A stretch of DNA of 64,000 bases from Larix kaempferi (lineage: Eukaryota > Streptophyta > Pinopsida > Pinales > Pinaceae). Positions 22,157 to 34,529 of this stretch are shown here, in pieces. The notes beneath the pieces are model-generated. The model was not told the DNA's origin. It ran no database searches and worked only from the letters and a program-made list of their open reading frames with translations. The DNA lies in the NCBI GenBank assembly GCA_027924585.1, contig BSBM01000190.1, forward strand, positions 868,001 to 932,000, given 5' to 3'. The position numbers and the translations under genes are program-made. The stretch's first letter is position 1; the number at the start of each line of letters is the position of its first letter.

Positions 22157-23753
22157 GACTCGAAAATTTAGCTTTCAGAACAGACTTTGCCTCTCAGAGG
22201 CAAGTGAACAACTGGAACAAAGCTTACCCTTACCTGAGGGTATGTACAAACCTGAGAGAGAGATAAGGTGTTGTAGGAAAGGGTTAGACAGTTACATTAG
22301 AGGCCCAAGACAGTCAACAGGTACACAACAGTTGAATGGCAGCCACAAACAACCCTCAATAGGTAGTAGCAACCTCAAGAAATTAACACAAACCCAAACA
22401 GACCTCAACAAGCCATGTGGTAGCCTTCAATAAGTAGATCACAACCCTAGATCAGATATTGTCAGCAAGAGGCAGCCCTATAAATTTAGATCTGACCCAA
22501 ACAAGGTCCAAACAAGCAGTGGCTACCCTAGCAGCCCTTAAACGAGGTCTTTGTGGTCACATACAGGACACAATAAACATAAAACAATCCATGGTGGCAG
22601 CAGATATCCCTACACAAGCAACGTCCCCTTCTTAACAATCAAAATAGTCCACGGTGGGCAGCAGGCAACCCTACACATGAAGTAGCCTCCTCACATGACA
22701 ATTTGCAACCCTAAAACAGTCCACAGTGGCAGCGGCTACCCCACATGAAAATTGGCAGCCCTAAAATAGTCCACAGTGGCAGCGGCTGCCCTAAACAGCC
22801 CATACACAACAACAACCTACTCAAACAGTCCAAAACAATCCACAGTGGCAGCCCTAAACATTCCACATGACAAACGACATCCCTAACAGTCCACAATGGC
22901 AGTGGCTACCCTAAACAACCCATACACAACAGCCACCTACTCAAACAATCCACCGTGGCAGCCCTAAACAGTCCACATGACAAATGGAAGCCCTAAACAA
23001 TACACAAGGGCAACGACCTTCCTTCACAGTCCAATGACAATCCGCGGCTCACACGTGTGAGGGAGAAGAAGAAGGTTCAGCCTTCAAGAGGGACAGCTAG
23101 GAGTAGTAGATCACAAAACAAGAGAGCGCCCAACCTAGGTGAGGGTAGAAACCTTAGACGTCATCCACAAAGCTTCTGCAACAAACCCTAGATCAAACAC
23201 AGTAAATCAGATCTGAAATGCCACTTCAAGATGAGCTCACAATGAAGAATTAGGTTTGTATTTATAGCCTCTTAAAGACTTCTAGAAGGATCCCCCTTAT
23301 AATTCTTCATTGACTTAGGGTTTCTCAAGACATCCTTTCTTTTAGGAGGGTTAACAAACATAAAGTTATAATTTAATATTTTGATGGCTTTAGGAGTGGG
23401 TACTAGGTTCAAGATAAAAAGTAGGGTGACATGTTAAGGTGGTTTCTAGCACATAAGACCAATAAGGAAGGGTCAACACAAAACAAGGCTAACACAAGGC
23501 TCACCATCATAAATCAAGGATGGGTACAAACCCCTCAAACCACAAGACCAAAGATGTAACCACGAGGTGGGGAGACAACCCTTTTACCCACAAGACCAAG
23601 AACAAGAAGGTGGGAAGACAATCTTTCTAACCATAAGACCAAGGGTGGAAAAACAAGGTGGGGATACAACCCATTTATCTCTCTCTCAAATGTACAAGTG
23701 TTCCATACACTAACTAAAAGTTCATCGTCACCATATAAGGAAGGTCCACACTG
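22157..23753 (-). repeat. Element A right LTR, segment 2, truncated
   Basis: Resumes homology to 13040-13550 and later to 16413-16511. Holds tandem blocks not kept in the left copy. After CCACACT at 23753 the U3 end, including the hairpin array found in the left copy, is missing, and LINE RNase H sequence follows. Confidence 0.85.
22690..23010. repeat. Tandem repeats in element A LTR
   Basis: AGTCCACAGTGGCAGCGGCT-type units repeat. A larger unit of about 120 bp (cctaaacagcccatacacaac...agtccacaatgg) occurs near 22790 and again near 22910. Just downstream (23540-23680) a ~45-bp unit (aagaccaag...aaggtggggatacaa) occurs three times. Confidence 0.75.
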
Positions 23754-24230
23754 GAAGACCACGATGGAAATCTTGAACTAAGCTATTTGTGGGCGTCAAG
23801 AACAACGACAAATAATCAAGCCAAGATAAATGCCTTGCTCCAGGGAATATTACTCCTCCAAAACCACCAATTAAGACCATCATGATTTTTGGAGACTCAT
23901 TTCTCATAATCAATCAAGCAAGGAAAGAGAGACCAAAGGAGGGCACATCATAGTTCAGAACTTTTCAACAAGTCCATGGAATTCTCACCTCCGTAGAAAA
24001 GATTAAGATCTTCCATGTACAAAGGGCAGACAATGTCTTGCAAATGAAGTTGTTTATTTGGTTAAATGGTCCAAAAATGGGGTACCCTTGACTTGTTTTG
24101 GATCCCCTAATTCTCCTATGGTCACACATTTTATGATCCAACTTCTAACCATTGAAGGGGGCAAAGGAAGGGAGGTTAACAATTTAACCATCGAAGGAGA
24201 AAGGAAGGGAGGTTAACAAGTGTCTACACT
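23754..24230 (+). pseudogene. LINE RNase H remnant
   Basis: Frames read TNNQAKINALLQGILLLQNHQ and, after a shift, IFGDSFLIINQARKE and then FHVQRADNV. These match the NNQAE...GDS...HV.R..N motifs of the RNase H domain at the C-terminus of plant LINE ORF2. It lies on the same strand as the LINE cut at 12717, so it is probably the same copy with most of RT lost together with the end of element A. A short GGAAGGGAGGTTAACAA duplication occurs near 24165-24215. Confidence 0.65.
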
Positions 24231-27200
24231 TGGACCATGAGTGTAATGCAAGTCATATTGGTCAACACATCCAGTGCAAGAGAGAAATAAATCTTCCTCC
24301 TGCTTATTATTCCCTCGCTCATACGATTATAGTCTCGGGCATGTTTCAATTTATGGAGCAATTATTGGAGCGCCCTTGCAAAAGTGAGATAATCTTGAAG
24401 GGAGGCAGCCCTAGTGTGACGTTTCTGGACGAAAACTGTAGAAATTGTTGGCTCCTGATGCAGTTGCATCCAAGAGTCTCTCGACTCAATTTGGACAAGA
24501 AATTTCTCATGTTCTATCTGGATTGTTTCTCTCTGTGTTCTATGCCTTCAATCTTGGTTTCTTCTTTGGCCTTTAAAAGAATCTCTACTGACAATTCTGT
24601 TCTTTTCGGGTAAAGGTTCTTTTCCATATTCATAAGGCCTTCCAAGTTCCAAGTTTCCTTCAAAAAGACACATGGGCAAACTTTGGAATCTCTTGGGTAT
24701 CTCTTTGGTCTTGGAAGAGACTCAAGGACCTGCGTCAACAGGTCCCATTCTATCAATATATATGGTTAATTCCTCTGGCTCAGGGCAATGGAGAGATTAG
24801 AAAGATATCAAGACAAATGACACGGTAGCTGGAAGGAATGAGGCAAATCATTGAATGCCTTAGCGTTTACGTTCACATGGAAAAGCAAGAGAGGAAGCAA
24901 GAGGAATTGTAAGCCAAGCTCAATTAGCAGAGTATGAAATATGGCAAGCTAGCAAATGATTTTGAAATGCACTGCAATATCATTCTGGAGTTTGCGTGCA
25001 GCTTCCAATCTATGGCTGTGTACCCAAATGTCTTCACCAGTTCAGTAAGGACAGGTTGTTGAAGAAGATATTGCGTAGCAGACTGCTTTGGCATTGTTGG
25101 AACAGGTAACTGTGCAAGGAGACCAAGGCCTTGATCAAAATGATGTCTATAGAGGGAGCCCACTGTCGACATAATTCTGGTCCAAATTAAACTTTCTTCA
25201 TGTTTTTTAAACGAATTTGTTACTCGACAAATATATAAGGCAATATAGCCATAGATATAGTAGAAAAGTCTTAGGCTTGGATTATCTGCTTGGGTTGTAT
25301 GTCTCCATGAAAAAGACTGTTTGGTTCAGCTTGTTTGGTTCAGCTCAGCAAAGCAATTTTCTCAAGGTTTTGTGAACTCTTTTAATATACAAATTTACCC
25401 CAATTCTGTTTCCAAAAAAAAACGATCAATCAAGAAACCCAGCAGGTATAGCTGAGGTTGGTCAATCAAGATGCCCTATGAGTATAGAAAGGGCATTATA
25501 ACTTTTTGTATATTTTAATAAAGTTGCTTTTTTCAGTTTTGCTTTGGTATCTTTGTTCCGACACTAACCTTTCTAAACTTCTAGATCCCCAAAACTATAG
25601 CGAGCTAGGGACACTCCTCTTTAAGCTTTTTAAGCTTTTTAAGCATAGAAATAGCATTTTAAAGAAAATCAAATAATCTCTAACTTCTTAAGGTCCGATA
25701 AACCAAGATTGGCCTCAGTGAACGTTAAAGACCATCATCATCATCAAAATAAATAAATAAATAATCCTGTGGGCAATGAAAAAACATTGCATAAGCCTCA
25801 GAACATCGTAGACATAGATGATATTTTTTTATTTTGCAAAATAGGCCTTGCTACTGACTATGATCTGGCTTTATAAATTTATACACTCTATAACATATGG
25901 AAGAAGCCAAAGTTGCTCACAGATAATGGTGGCCACTAAATGTTTTGTAAATGCCAAACACCACATTTTGAACCGCTAAACCAAAATACCTTGAATGAGA
26001 AAACTACAAAAGAATATGAAATAAATGACATCACAGAGAAAACCCATCTTAAAATCCAATTGGAACTTCAAAGAACAAAGCTAGATATTCTACAGCTTTG
26101 ATACCCCTCTATTATATGCCTCTATAGGACATAGGAAAATAAAGTAGCATTCAAATTAAAACCACCAAAAAAACTTCAGGAGGCCAACAGATAGAATTAA
26201 AATTTTATCTTCAAACTAATAATAGAATTAAAAACTTATCTTCAGACTATACCAGTTGAAGTAACAACTTATCTTCAGACTTCAGTAAAGAACCATTTGT
26301 AGACTATACAAAATTTTAGAGTGTCGAGGTCACCATCATAGCAATTAATACACTATCCGCAAGATAAATACAGAGACAGGAACATTGGAATTACATTAAG
26401 AAAGTAAAAACATGGCAGATAGATCATTTTCAGACAAGTGAAACTCTACAAGCCTTTGTGCATATCCAAATGAACTAAAATAAGAAAAATCATAAAAGGT
26501 AAGAGAAAAATGAAAAATAGAATGAAACAAAAAGAAAAAAGAAAGCACAGCGCTGAAAGAATGATCAATTAGGGACTGTATGGGGACACTGACTGAGGCT
26601 TCAAACAACTGTCTCTGCCACTGCAAGATAATTAGGATGCCATCATACCAGCACACTTCAACATATAGACATGCTGGAAAGATGCATATCCATTATATAG
26701 TCATCTTGCAACAATAGTTTTCAAACAGTAGGAAATAAGGAGTGAGGCCATAAGGACCAGACAGGTAGATCCATTAGCTGTAGGACAGAGACTGTAGAGA
26801 AGAAAATGAAATTGATGTTCAACGCCATGTCTTTCAACACAACCAACACCTTCTTAAAAAACCCACCTTACAATAATGTCCTTCAAAGGACACCTTACAA
26901 TAAAGTCAACTTAGAAGTCAAACACCAGAGCGAGTCGATTAGGGTTTGTCTATAAGCTCTCAGGAGCTGCAAATCATGACTTGCTATGTCTCGTTTTCCC
27001 CTCTTTCACCTATACAGAATCACAGATACACCCCAGTTCATTTAGATGAGATTACAAATCCAACATCATTTGTCAATTTTTTCCCATGACCCAAAGAAGC
27101 TGGCTACCTTGAATGCTCAAAAGCCTTGAAAGTGGAAACAGCTAACTAAACCAAAAAGTTTTGATCTGTGAACCTACTAACAAATTTTGATTGCTTTAAG

Positions 27201-27727
27201 CAGCTAGATTGCTGAAAGGAAATAACCAATTTCGTGGAACTGTATCAGTTGCAGATTATTGACAGGAAACAACCATTTTATCAGATCTGTATCAGTTGCA
27301 GATTGTTAACAGGAAATAACCATTTTCTCGGACCTGTATCAGTTGCAGAGCATACTCAGTTTAGGGGGCTTTTCCCAAGGCCATAAAAACTCATGAGATA
27401 CATGCATGCATCCCCGTACACATATGGTATATCTATTGAAAAACATTGCATGCCATTTGTTTAATGCAACGCCAAAATTGATAGAGCAAGGGTTTCTGTG
27501 TGACTAAATCAACATTGGCAAGGGGCATTCCATTATTCTGCATATTATATATAGATAGATAGATAAATAGATAGATAAGAAATATGAATTGATTTTGGTC
27601 TTCCCAATCTAAGAAATATGAATTGATTTTGGTCTTCCCAAGTCATCAGTAATAATTTAGCAATATACAACTTGGTTTAGATGATGTTTTAATTGATACT
27701 TAGACAAAATACTGAATAGAATTAACT
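24231..27727. other. Intergenic, no gene recognised
   Basis: No ORF above 130 codons and none recognised. A GATA microsatellite (gatagatagataaatagatagata) lies near 27553-27577. Three copies of a ~50-bp unit (aggaaa(c/t)aaccatttt...ctgtatcagttgcaga) lie at about 27217-27345. Confidence 0.5.
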
Positions 27728-28126
27728 TATTAAGCAATGGACACATCAAGTTGAAAGCTGAGCAGGATGAGATCATTTGGATCAGGAATAAGACTGATGG
27801 CTGTTATACAGCTAAACTGTGTTATGAAGTTACAATGACTACTGCAGTGAGGGAGGTCAGGTGGTGGTGGACAAAGATTTGGAAGGTAAGGGCACCCAAG
27901 AACACAAAAGTATTCACGTGGCTTGCAATTATGAACAGGGTTCCCACTTGGAACCTACTACAGAAGAAAAATAAGCATGGAGCTGGCATCTATTATGGAG
28001 AAACGGGGATAAAATGTTTCTCATCTGTTTTCCTCGTGTCCATTCTTATTACAGGTTTGGAAAGATGTCAGTCATTGGATTGCTGTGAACAATGGGTGGT
28101 GGGGAGAATCCATTTAGGGGCTGAAG
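27728..28126 (+). pseudogene. LINE ORF2 zinc-binding region (zf-RVT), 5' piece
   Basis: The frame from 27751 reads DEIIWIRNKTDGCYTAKLCYE, then WWWTKIWKVRAPKNTKVFTWLAIMNRVPTWNLLQKK. This is the zf-RVT domain downstream of RT in plant L1-type LINEs, followed by shifted-frame sequence (VWKDVSHWIAVNN). It stops at 28126, where element B is inserted, and continues at 35190. Confidence 0.82.
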
Positions 28127-28686
28127 TGTTAAAGTTTATAGCAGCATAACCAGGATCACTAAAAGAATGGCAAAGCACAGAAACAAAATGAGTGTGCAGC
28201 TCGTTTAACCATGATGATAAGAACAATCATCTTCCAACCATAGACAAAGTTATTTGTCTCCCCCGAGCTCACACCTTCCAATAGAGAACGATGTACATCC
28301 AGATAGTAGTAGCACAAACCCAAGAAAACAAAAGAGAAACTTCTCCAATAGTGGAGAACCCCAAAAAATTAGTCTCCTAGCTGCAGTAGCAAACCTCTCT
28401 TGACTAGAGCGAACTTGCTTAAGTGAATTGACCAAATGAGAGGTTGAACTCTCTATTTATACACATCGAAAGGTGACTTTTGTCCCTTACTGGGCTGACC
28501 TGACTTTCCCTAACTGGGCCGACTTGACGGGCAGTTCTACCCATTGTTTGGGGCAGACTGCCCACTGTTTTGGGGCAGTTTACCCACCGGGCCGACTTGT
28601 CTTGGGGAAATACAAAAACTTACATTTGATGAATCTTTTCTTTGTGATTTCATCCCAAGGTTTACATTGATTCTTTCAAGGGTTTT
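28127..28686 (-). repeat. Element B left LTR, segment 1
   Basis: Aligns with 34530-35088. Contains a minus-strand TATA box (TATAAATAGAG, about 28448-28458). Interrupted at GTTTT by element C. Confidence 0.9.
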
Positions 28687-28904
28687 TGTTAGGTTTCCCA
28701 ATGGGAACATAAGGAATAAACTCAAGAAGAAAGAAAGAGATAGGCGTGAAAGCGCACTATATTTCTCATTAACGAAATGTACATATAAATACAATGAGAA
28801 TGTCCCTTGGGTTTCATATTCCCAAGTGGACTCTTAGACTCTCGGGTGACTCTTGGTCTCCCTTTCACATTGATATTCCTCACACCGAGGATTAGACTCC
28901 AACA
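28687..28904 (-). repeat. Element C left (3') LTR
   Basis: 218 bp, TGTTAGGTTTCCC...GACTCCAACA. Confidence 0.93.
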
Positions 28905-29799
28905 AATCCCCCCTTAATTTGAAGGGTGTATATGAGTCCAAGAAAAAAAAAAGAGTTGAATAAGTGGAAGTGGACAGCTACCACCAATTGAACATTTCCA
29001 TCTAGAACATCCTTTACTAAGAAGGTTAGCTAGAAGCTTGCACATGCTTCTGCTAAATACAATGGCTCTCTAAAGGGATGGTTTTTAGGCTGACCATCAA
29101 CCAAAATGGGCTAGCAAAACGCTGATATATTCTAATATGTGTGTGGTTCAATGCTGACCACAAACTCTCAAATTTGGCGACAACACTCGCTCAGAGGTTC
29201 TCTGGAATGGTTGGGATGGGCTGACACCAATCCAACTGGAGAACTGAAAACAGGAAGTGAACAGCTGCAACTTGCTGAACATTTCCATCTTGACAATTGT
29301 TTTCCAAGTTAGCTAGAAGCTTGCACATGCTTCTGCTAAATGAAGGTGCTCTCGATATCGATGGTTTTAGGATGACCACCAACTCTGGAGCTTAGTCGAA
29401 CATAGCTCTTCATAGGCTCGCTTGTTCTAGCTCACTTGCACTCGCTCGCTTGTTACCGACGGTCTTCATCCCCCCCTGTCAGGAACAATGTGAGGAGAGG
29501 AGAGTCTCATGGTGTCACAACTAGACAAAAAACACATGAGTACTCTATGTCATGGTTCTCTTATGTCTGAGTGTCTACATCACTGAATCTGGCCTCTGAA
29601 ACTAGATGTGGATCATGCTTGTTTGATCTCACTTACTTGTAGAGGACCATGGCTGCTTGTTGTTAGATGGAGGCTTCGAAACTTGACGCCTGACATCATG
29701 TTCACCCCTGTCAGGTACAAAGTGAGGAGAAGATGTCTCAACTGCAAAATGTGTCAATACTCGTGAATGAACTCTCCGGCATGACTTATAAATTGCAAA

Positions 29800-30869
29800 C
29801 TGTCATTTCCTTGTCATATCCAAGGCCGGTTCTGTGCTTGTTATGGTTGATCTCTTTCCATGGTCTGATGATGGGCTTAGAAGGAACAAGCAGAACCTCT
29901 ACATGCATGTCTTCATCTTCGTTTTCTTTCACTTTTGTACTGGCGCCATTGATTTGTTCATGTGCTTCTGAAGTGGCATCAATCTGTGTAGGATGTTGAA
30001 TAGAATCATGAAGGGGATTCTTCTCAACATGAACAGGTTCAGAATGTCTTTCATCTTGTTGAATCTGCAACTCAAGTTGTAGGAAATCAAGAGTGTCATG
30101 TGAATCTTTTACACCTAATGTGAGTGAGAGTGCTCTTATCGATCATGATAGTGTTGTCGACAGAGGAGAGAAGTAGAGTGTTCAGTAACTCTACAAGGCC
30201 ATTTAATTTAGCCATTGAAAAACTCAAGACTCACTCAATACAAAAGGGCTTCTTGCAATTCCACCCTTTTACAAATAAGATTCAACAACTCAAGTACTAG
30301 ACTCAAGAAGATGAAAGGGTGTCGGATACAACCGAAAATGAACCCAAGTACAATGTTGGCATGTCGAACTATGAACTAATGTGGATGAAGATGGACTCTC
30401 ATTGAGAAATCCAGCACTTTGACACTGGATGGGCTTGGAGAAATCAAGAATGCGAACTGTCATTTCCTTGTCATATCCAAGGTCGGTTTTGTGCTTGTAA
30501 TGGTTGATCTCTTTCCATGGTCTGATGATGGGCTTGGAAGGAACAAGCAGAACCTTTGCATGCATGTCTTCATCTTCATTTTCTTTCACTTTTGTACTGG
30601 CGCCATTGATTTGTTCATGTGCTTCTGAAGTGGCATCAACCTATGTAGGATGTTGAATAGAATCATGAAGGGGATTCTTCTGAGTAGAGTGTTCAGTAAC
30701 TCTACAAGGCCATTTAATTTAGAGATTGAAAAACTCAAGACTCACTCAAATACAAAAGGGCTTCTTGCAATTCTACCCTTTTACAAATAAGATTCAACAA
30801 CTGAAGTACTAGACTCAAGAAGACGAAAGGGGGTCGGATACAACCGATAATGAACCCAAGTACAATGCA
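29800..30869. repeat. A-B-A-B block duplication inside element C
   Basis: Block A (29800-30027) recurs at 30457-30682. Block B (30170-30355, starting GAGTGTTCAGTAACTCTAC) recurs at 30684-30869. About 140 bp separate A and B in the first pair and almost none in the second. This is a tandem duplication followed by a deletion. Confidence 0.85.
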
Positions 30870-32966
30870 GCTTAAGAATTTGTAGGTGAACTTACAAAAA
30901 CACAATAAAGAATGTTGAATCTAAACGCTGAATTGGTCTTCAAAAGAATTATTTACCTGAGTTCTTGATGATCTTTTGCAATCTCTTCTTTTGGAGTAGT
31001 TGTAGCACCAAGCTACAAAGTTCAATCCAAACTAGTGCCAAATATTTTGTGGTCAATCAGTTGCAATTTTTCTTCACAATGCATGCACTTTGTATGGGAG
31101 ACGGATTGAAGGTGCAGGTCTATGTCTCTGCCACCTTTTACAATGTATAGTATAGTAGTGTGCAAGGCAGAAAATGTAGAACTATTGCAATAGTCAGCAG
31201 TTAAGGTTTCTCTGTATTAAGCCATCAATAATACAATAAAACTGCAGACAACTTTCTGCACACACTATACTGTGTTATTTCTACAACCCATAAACCCTAG
31301 AAATTTTATGGCATAAAACTTTGATGACATAACTTATCTCAACCCTTACTATGAAAATGCCATTAAAAACTAGAGTATTATTGCCACTGCTAGAGTCTAT
31401 TCATGGATGCAACAAACAACAAAAAGGAAAAACATGGTTGCAGCTCAGTTCAAAGGTCCCAATTTACCATATCGTCTTGCGGATCCTCATCTACCTCAAC
31501 GCATATTTAAGGCAACAATACACTTCTCAACGTGCAAAGAAGCAACACCCTTGACATATTACGATGGTCTCTTCACACAGCAGTAGGGTTTCACAAATTG
31601 TACAGCTTCAAAGGATGAAAATGCAGTTCCAACAGTCACCTAGTTCGCAGCAACTCGGTTTGGAGAGAGTCTTCAATGGATTTGGAGCCCACACACCATG
31701 AAATTACAGTCTCAAGGCGTTCTCCACGTCACCAGTGGAAATGATCTCAACAACGCTTCACCACGTCGAGCTCAAGTTCATGCTTTTCACCAATGGTTCT
31801 TCAACATCAACTTCACGGTCTTCAAAAATCAATGCAATGGTCACAGAACGGAGGAGAGCTCTTCACCAACGCGGCTCTTCAACGATAATCACAACATTAT
31901 TCAAGCTTCAGTCTTCACATCGGGTAGAAGTTTGCAATGCAAACAAGAGGTGATGCATCCAACAATAACCCAGGCGACAAAATTCCAAAAAGTTCCTTCA
32001 TTCCACCCAAATTTTCGATAGAGTCCCATCGTCGCAAGCTTTAAATAAATACCATCACGCAAGAAGTCTTATCAAGTAAACACCTCTATTCTCATAGGAA
32101 ACTCATTTTTACCACATGAAACCAGGACATCCCCTATAGTAGTTAGACCTGAAGACAACACGATGCATTGGAAGGCGAGCAGTCTCTCCACGCTCGTTCT
32201 CTATTCACATTTTTGTTCTATGCTCAGTCTTCACTTTTTTCCAAAGAATGGTGCAGTCAAAGGAGAGGTCGCGGCTCACTTCTAAGGAGAGGAAATATTG
32301 GAGGTTGTAGAGATGGAAGACGAATGCCACTAGAAACTCTTCTCTATGTTTGCAAACTCTAGCGCATGCTTTCTTACATTTCAAAAATAACCCAATAATG
32401 AATGCATACAATAACGCTTCAAACCATTAGGGTTAGGGTTTCCTTGAAACAAGGCATCAGATAGCATATATTAGATGGATATGGATATCCATAAAGAACC
32501 CATGACAAGTGGAACGTAACAAGGAAGAGTCATAGGTAACCAATCCAACGATGATAGGTAACAAATCCAATGGTTTTGTTCTCATCGATATCTCTGGATC
32601 AACATCTTCACGTCGGGCTCACCATATGCTCATTGGAAATGAAACGCAAAATGCAGAGGTAGTGAGTCAGAATGAAGGGAAGAGATGGCAGGTAGCTACA
32701 ATCTGAGCATAGAAATCCTTACCAATTTCAAATTTAAAAAAACACTTGAATTCAATGGTTGCAAGTGAACGATTAGAGGCAGGGCGGCAGAGGGAAGGAG
32801 TTATGAAAGAATGTCAAGAATATGGCAGGCAATTTTCAGAAATGCAGGATTAAGGGCAGGTCCGAGGAGAAACAGTAAATATCACAAGTCTGAGCACATG
32901 CCAAAGGCTCATAAACGATCTGATAGAGAATGTTGGAAGGAAAGAGCAAGCCAAAGGGATTTAACA

Positions 32967-32979
32967 TGGCTCCGATACC
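32967..32979 (-). other. Primer-binding site of element C
   Basis: Plus strand GGCTCCGATACCA, that is minus TGGTATCGGAGCC, separated by a base or two from the right LTR. It fits a methionine-type tRNA primer. Confidence 0.75.
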
Positions 32980-32981
32980 AC

Positions 32982-33199
32982 TGTTAGGTTTCCCAATGGG
33001 AACATAAGGAATAAACTCAAGAAGGAAGAAAGAGATAGGCGTGAAAGCGCACTATATTTCTCATTAACCAAATGTACATATAAATACAATGAGAATGTCC
33101 CTTGGGTTCCATATTCCCAAGTGGACTCTTGGACTCTCGGGTGACTCTTGGTCTCCCTTTCACATTGATATTCCTCACACCGAGGATTAGACTCCAATA
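32982..33199 (-). repeat. Element C right (5') LTR
   Basis: 218 bp, ending CCAATA where the other copy has CCAACA. Followed by the GTTTT duplication. Confidence 0.93.
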
Positions 33200-33204
33200 G
33201 TTTT

Positions 33205-33300
33205 ACATGATCAAATACATTGATATCTTCTCCCGTAGGAGGTACAATAACAAGATGAAATACAATAAGAATAACTTCTGAAGTTGCACTATTTCCAACA
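33205..33300 (-). repeat. Element B left LTR, segment 2
   Basis: Matches 35089-35184 (acatgatcaaatacattgat...TTTCCAACA). Followed by the PPT complement CTCCCTCTCAACAAGG. Confidence 0.9.
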
Positions 33301-34529
33301 CTCCCTCTCAACAAGGAAGGTATTCTTCGGACACCATATTCTAATCGTATTCTTTCTTTGGTCGACCTATGAGGTGATGCCTCACACAACTACTACTCCA
33401 ACACTCCCTCTTAGCCAAGGAGGCATCATCAGTATTATCATACTGGAACACATCTGGATATCATTTGTACATCACAATTATCTCTAACCTCTCTATATCA
33501 TAAGGAAGGTCTTCCAACACAATCTCAGTCCTTTGAGAAGTGTCAACAAATCAATCTTCGTGCATTATCTCAATCCAGTCCATCAAAGAACATGCACTAG
33601 CTCCACGACTCTGCCCTATCCATAGGGGAGTCACTCGTGCCTCAGCTCAACCCAGTCCACCGGGTGCCCACATCATCAACAAAGGAACTAGATCACATTG
33701 CTCTACATCCTTCCTAATTCTAGGAATATAGCTCTGCATACAAATTGTTATGGAAACATATTTAAAGTCAATAAATCCAAATACTTATCTTTTATTGTTT
33801 TTGTGGGTGGGCTCCCACTGCATCCTTGTGGGAACCATGAGAGTCCTTTGTTCTTCATTCTTGTTGGGAGATCATCACAGTCTAGATCTTCATATCATCA
33901 CCTCAACATGGGGAGCACTAGAAGAACTCCTTTCATCAATCTTCTGCACTTTCTTCAAAATCATCATTCCTTGACTTCTTATGTGGAGTATCTTCATCTA
34001 TATCAACAGTTGAGGCTTCATGTTTCCTCTTTTGGTTCTGGAACCTTTTCACTAGCAAACTTCAAAAGATCATTTTCTTCTAATATGAAAAGAACCCTAG
34101 ACTTCCAAGAATGAAGTTGGAAGCCCCATCAATTCGATCTTCAACCTTCATGCCAATCATCTTGACTACAGAACTGGATTAGAAACCCTAGTAGGAGCTT
34201 GGTCAAAAATGAAGTTTGGAATCTTGCAAAACTGACTTCACAGATAGATGCGCCCTATCAAGGCAAGTTGAGAGAAGGTAAGATCAAGCCAAATTTGTGG
34301 ACTGGACAGTACAAAACTTGAACCCTAATTTCTGCAGTAACTGCAGCAGCTACGGAATTAGGTCAAAAAATGAAACTTCTCAGAACTAGAATTTTCCTTC
34401 ACCAAAAAATGTGCCTTCCCTAGGGCGAAATTTCCAATGCACTTTTCAAGCCAAACTGAAAAGGGAAGGCCCTAAAATGTGAAACCCTAGTTTTCAACAA
34501 TGGCTTATTTTAGAACTGCTCTGATACCA
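33301..34529 (-). pseudogene. Element B interior with Gag N-terminal remnant
   Basis: Near the PBS the minus strand (about 34155-33990) reads MKVEDRIDGASNF, then (shifted) WKSRVLFILEENDL, the start of a copia Gag as in element F. After that the frame decays. No protease, integrase or RT is seen. A second CTCCCTCTTAGCCAAGGAGG PPT-like tract at 33404-33422 suggests rearrangement. PBS complement GCTCTGATACCA (34518-34529) abuts the right LTR. Confidence 0.75.

Larger units (their letters stand above)
12718..23753 (-). mobile_element. Element A: nested, truncated minus-strand copia derivative
   Basis: Its left LTR starts TGTTAAAATTAGGG at 12718 and ends TAACA at 17045. The right LTR starts TGTTAAAATTGGGG at 18935 after a PBS complement, and is truncated near 23753. 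The left LTR is interrupted by a gypsy element and the right by element E. Inside (17046-18934) only fragments of pol remain. No target duplication can be checked because the right end is lost. It interrupts a LINE RT domain. Confidence 0.85.
28905..32981 (-). other. Element C internal region, no recognised protein
   Basis: Two minus-strand frames (29786-30070 and 30290-30589) carry nearly the same peptide (PSKPIIRPWKEINH.KH.T.LGYDKEMTV). It may be a Gag-like relic but I cannot name it. 28960-29090 and 29240-29380 form an imperfect direct duplication (agctagaagcttgcacatgc). The part toward the PBS (31.3-32.9 kb) is leader-like with short ORFs only. What supplies the enzymes is not encoded here. 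Confidence 0.55.
28687..33199 (-). mobile_element. Element C: 4.5-kb LTR element without pol, inside element B LTR
   Basis: 218-bp LTRs at 28687-28904 and 32982-33199 differ at five positions by eye (about 97.7% identity). Target duplication GTTTT at 28682-28686 and 33200-33204; the other element B LTR shows the empty site (ggGTTTacatg). PBS complement (minus TGGTATCGGAGCC) at 32967-32979 and a minus-strand G-rich PPT at 28905-28917 give minus orientation. No RT, integrase or protease is recognised in ~4.1 kb, so it resembles a LARD or long TRIM. Confidence 0.9.
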
